From Saprospiraceae bacterium (lineage in GTDB: Bacteria > Bacteroidota > Bacteroidia > Chitinophagales > Saprospiraceae), in contig JAHDCE010000084.1 in assembly GCA_020630045.1 (NCBI GenBank), forward strand, positions 1 to 9,160: a stretch of DNA of 9,160 nt. Reading direction: 5' to 3'. The notes beneath the pieces were generated by a model. It ran no database searches, was not told the DNA's origin, and saw only the letters and a list, made by a program, of their open reading frames with translations. Numbering within the stretch: the first letter of the stretch is position 1; each line of letters begins with the position of its first letter. The position numbers and the translations under genes were made by a program. Positions 7,477 through 9,160 of this stretch are shown here, one piece after another.

Positions 7477-7767
7477 TTACTTCGTCCGAAAAGTCACTGA
7501 CTCGCTAAATTTCGACCATCCTCCTACACACTGGCTTCTGATTTGTACTTCGTATGTCGTACCTGCTATCAAGTTGCCTACGTTAGTGAATGAATTCATC
7601 GATCCCTTGTTTTTCCATTCTCCACCTTCCGGCTTGAAACGGATTTGATAACGGACCGCATCCACATTACTGTCCCAAGTAATCCTTGCATTTCCGCTGG
7701 TTAGGATACGTGCGGAAATGTATGCGGGAACAGCACAAGAAGCGATGGTTTCAATATTTTCGTCCAT
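7477..7767 (-). CDS. Stand-alone fibronectin type III domain protein without export signal
   Basis: The whole 96-residue product is one Fn3-like domain: a Cys11-Pro14 opening, strand ARITWDSNVDAVRYQIRF (27-44), a GGEW loop, then LIAGTTYEVQIRSQC (66-80) and a closing WSKFSESVTFRT. It resembles the two Fn3 domains of the nearby metalloprotease, which share the W-D/T-P-A-hydrophobic-Q-I/V-R-Y pattern, the GxxYxxRVRxxC strand and the two Cys. Odd points: there is no signal peptide, lipobox or T9SS domain, although such domains are normally exported in this phylum. The frame opens only nine codons before the ATG after a TAA at 7795-7797, so no signal sequence is hidden in frame. It could be a real small cytoplasmic protein or a remnant of a larger secreted gene. 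Fn3 identity is good; that it is an expressed gene is less certain. Confidence 0.6.
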   Translation of the reverse strand: MDENIETIASCAVPAYISARILTSGNARITWDSNVDAVRYQIRFKPEGGEWKNKGSMNSFTNVGNLIAGTTYEVQIRSQCVGGWSKFSESVTFRTK

Positions 7768-7920
7768 GACCTCGAATTTGATTTCGACTCTAAGTTAATC
7801 AAGTAGGAATTAAAAAAAGAAAGATATTTTTCGAAATGGAAAGTGAGGGCAAAATGACCTTGTCAAAATGTTGCTTCCCCTTCATTTCAAGGATAATAAG
7901 TCCTATCTGAATTTGATGAC

Positions 7921-9160
7921 TTACTCTTGTTTCCTTACAACTTCGAAAATCCTTCCATTGTCTTCGTCCGTCAACAAATAGAGTTTTCCATCGGGACTCA
8001 TTTCTGCTTTTCTCAATCTGATGTGTTTATCCATGAAAAGCTCCTCTACGGTTTTTACTTTTTCCCCGTCCAAGGCTATACGCCAAAGGCTTCCTCTAGA
8101 AAGTCCCGGGACAATAAGGTTGCCGTACCACTCCGGAAATTCGGTACCAGTATAAAATGTCAATCCGGTAGGTGCGACTGTTTGTAACCAATAATGAATG
8201 GGGTCAGTGAATTCCGCTCCGGGAACATCCGCCGGCTGATAACCTTCGGATCGATATCTACCTGAAGTCACATTCGGCCAACCATAATTCGCACCGCTTT
8301 TCAATAGATTGATTTCATCACCTTGGAGCGTGCCGTGTTCACTGAACCAAATCTTGCCTGTATTGGGTTCTACAGTGATTCCTTGTGCCGCTCGTATGCC
8401 AGATGCATAAATACCTTCTATAGCATCTTTTCCGAAATCAGGATTGTCATCCGGAATCGTACCGTCCGGGTTGATTCGATAAATTTTACCACGTTCATCA
8501 GTAAGATCTTGAGCGATAGCCAGACCTTCTTTCGAGTTTTCATAGAAAAGCCTTTCACCGACTGTGATGTATAATTTACCGTCAGGACCGAATGTCATGC
8601 CTCCGCCAAAGTGGAATAATCCTGGTACATAGGGGCCGGGGTTGAGCAAGGTTTTGATATCTGTCAATAGATTTTCTTCTAAGGTTGCTCGTATGACTTT
8701 CAAAGCATACCTATCCTTTTTTTGTGAAACGTATGAAACGTATATTTTTCGGTTTTCTGAATACTTAGGGTCAAGTAGCACCTCAAGGATGCCAGCGTTG
8801 TAGCGAACCATCCTTCCATCAGCCCTCTTCGGATAAGTTCCTTCCGGGTATTTGCTGACATCCAATTTTAGGGTAGTGAACAAATCCTTAGGGAATCCGC
8901 TGATTGGCTTACGCTCTTTAGTCGCTAAATTCACCCATAATAAGTCACCGTCTTTTTCAGCGACAATGGCTTCTTTTTCGTTGATGAAATCCATGCTCCA
9001 AGGATGTTTTAATCCATCTATGACGACTTTTCGCTTTGGAATATCATTGGTGTTTTGTAATGGATAACGCGTTGCGGTTTTACTGACAATTTTCCATTTC
9101 CCTTCTGTTTTTTGTAAAATCAAAACATCTATGAATCGGGCGTTTATCGAATGGATGATA
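7921..9160 (-). CDS. PQQ-dependent glucose/sorbosone dehydrogenase-like protein with N-terminal NTF2-like domain (partial)
   Basis: The N-terminus is cut off: the frame is open through 9159, so a TTG at 9123 is not the true start. The first visible residues (SINARFIDVLILQK, then GKWKIVSKTA, 9058-9150) match the last two strands of SnoaL/NTF2-like or 'putative lumazine-binding' domains. From about 9030 it is a glucose/sorbosone dehydrogenase beta-propeller: GLKHPWSMDF, then HFGGGMTFGPDGKLYITVGE (8554-8613, with the catalytic-type His codon at 8611-8613), GKIYRINPDGTIPDDNP, SGIRAAQGI (Arg equivalent to the PQQ-binding one), WFSEHG, GDEINLLKSGANYGWP (calcium-site region) and a final MSPDGKLYLLTDEDNGRIFEV. 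Family members oxidise sugars with PQQ and calcium and are usually exported; whether this one is cannot be seen. The propeller ends at its usual point. No clear terminator follows in the 153-base gap to the Fn3 gene. Confidence 0.85.
   Translation of the reverse strand, partial: IIHSINARFIDVLILQKTEGKWKIVSKTATRYPLQNTNDIPKRKVVIDGLKHPWSMDFINEKEAIVAEKDGDLLWVNLATKERKPISGFPKDLFTTLKLDVSKYPEGTYPKRADGRMVRYNAGILEVLLDPKYSENRKIYVSYVSQKKDRYALKVIRATLEENLLTDIKTLLNPGPYVPGLFHFGGGMTFGPDGKLYITVGERLFYENSKEGLAIAQDLTDERGKIYRINPDGTIPDDNPDFGKDAIEGIYASGIRAAQGITVEPNTGKIWFSEHGTLQGDEINLLKSGANYGWPNVTSGRYRSEGYQPADVPGAEFTDPIHYWLQTVAPTGLTFYTGTEFPEWYGNLIVPGLSRGSLWRIALDGEKVKTVEELFMDKHIRLRKAEMSPDGKLYLLTDEDNGRIFEVVRKQE

Noticed and set aside
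7850..7870. Near-palindrome around TGACcttGTCA
   Set aside because: The paired arms are only four bases before A:A mismatches, which is expected by chance.
7799..7885. Short - strand frame starting MKGKQHFDK in the gap after the dehydrogenase gene
   Set aside because: It ends after about 28 codons, has no signal or domain, and does not join the Fn3 gene in frame.
7897..7923. Inverted repeat TAAGTC/GACTTA at the dehydrogenase stop codon
   Set aside because: Only six AT-rich base pairs with a 15-base loop and no T tract directly after it, so it is too weak to call a terminator.

Overview
This window looks like chromosomal DNA from a member of the Bacteroidota. The main reason is a large secreted protein that ends in a typical type IX secretion (T9SS) type A sorting domain. 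Supporting signs are two N-terminal lipoprotein signals of Bacteroidota style, weak or absent Shine-Dalgarno sequences, moderate GC content and multi-domain CARDB/Fn3 secreted architecture. A marine or soil Saprospiria- or Cytophagia-like organism is plausible, but the genus cannot be fixed from sequence alone. I saw no rRNA, tRNA, CRISPR array, insertion sequence or phage gene.

Layout. On the + strand, the left end holds a lipoprotein proline-iminopeptidase-like alpha/beta hydrolase (5-1048), then a small unrecognised lipoprotein (1124-1549). A strong 11-bp GC-rich hairpin (1553-1577) separates these from the - strand genes and probably terminates transcription from both sides. Everything to the right is on the - strand. 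Read in transcription order it is: the end of an apparent NTF2/SnoaL-like domain fused to a PQQ-dependent glucose/sorbosone dehydrogenase (9160 down to 7921, cut by the window edge); a 96-residue protein that is one fibronectin type III (Fn3) domain with no export signal (7767-7477); a 483-residue helical, TPR-like protein of unknown function (7419-5968); and a 1413-residue secreted M43-family zinc metalloprotease (5841-1600). The protease carries six tandem CARDB-like units, an InlB-B/Flg_new-type repeat, two Fn3 domains and the T9SS signal.

How the genes may work together. The protease should cross the inner membrane by Sec and the outer membrane by T9SS, to act outside the cell or on its surface. 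The lipoprotein aminopeptidase-like enzyme could trim proline-containing peptides released by extracellular proteolysis; this is inference from proximity only. The - strand genes are spaced 57 to 153 bases apart, so they may be partly co-transcribed, but the only clear terminator is after the protease. The gaps (1049-1123, 5842-5967, 7420-7476, 7768-7920) hold no further credible gene. No defence system or mobile element is evident. The points most worth checking are the dehydrogenase fusion, the orphan Fn3 protein next to a protease with related Fn3 domains, and the small inverted repeats at gene starts.
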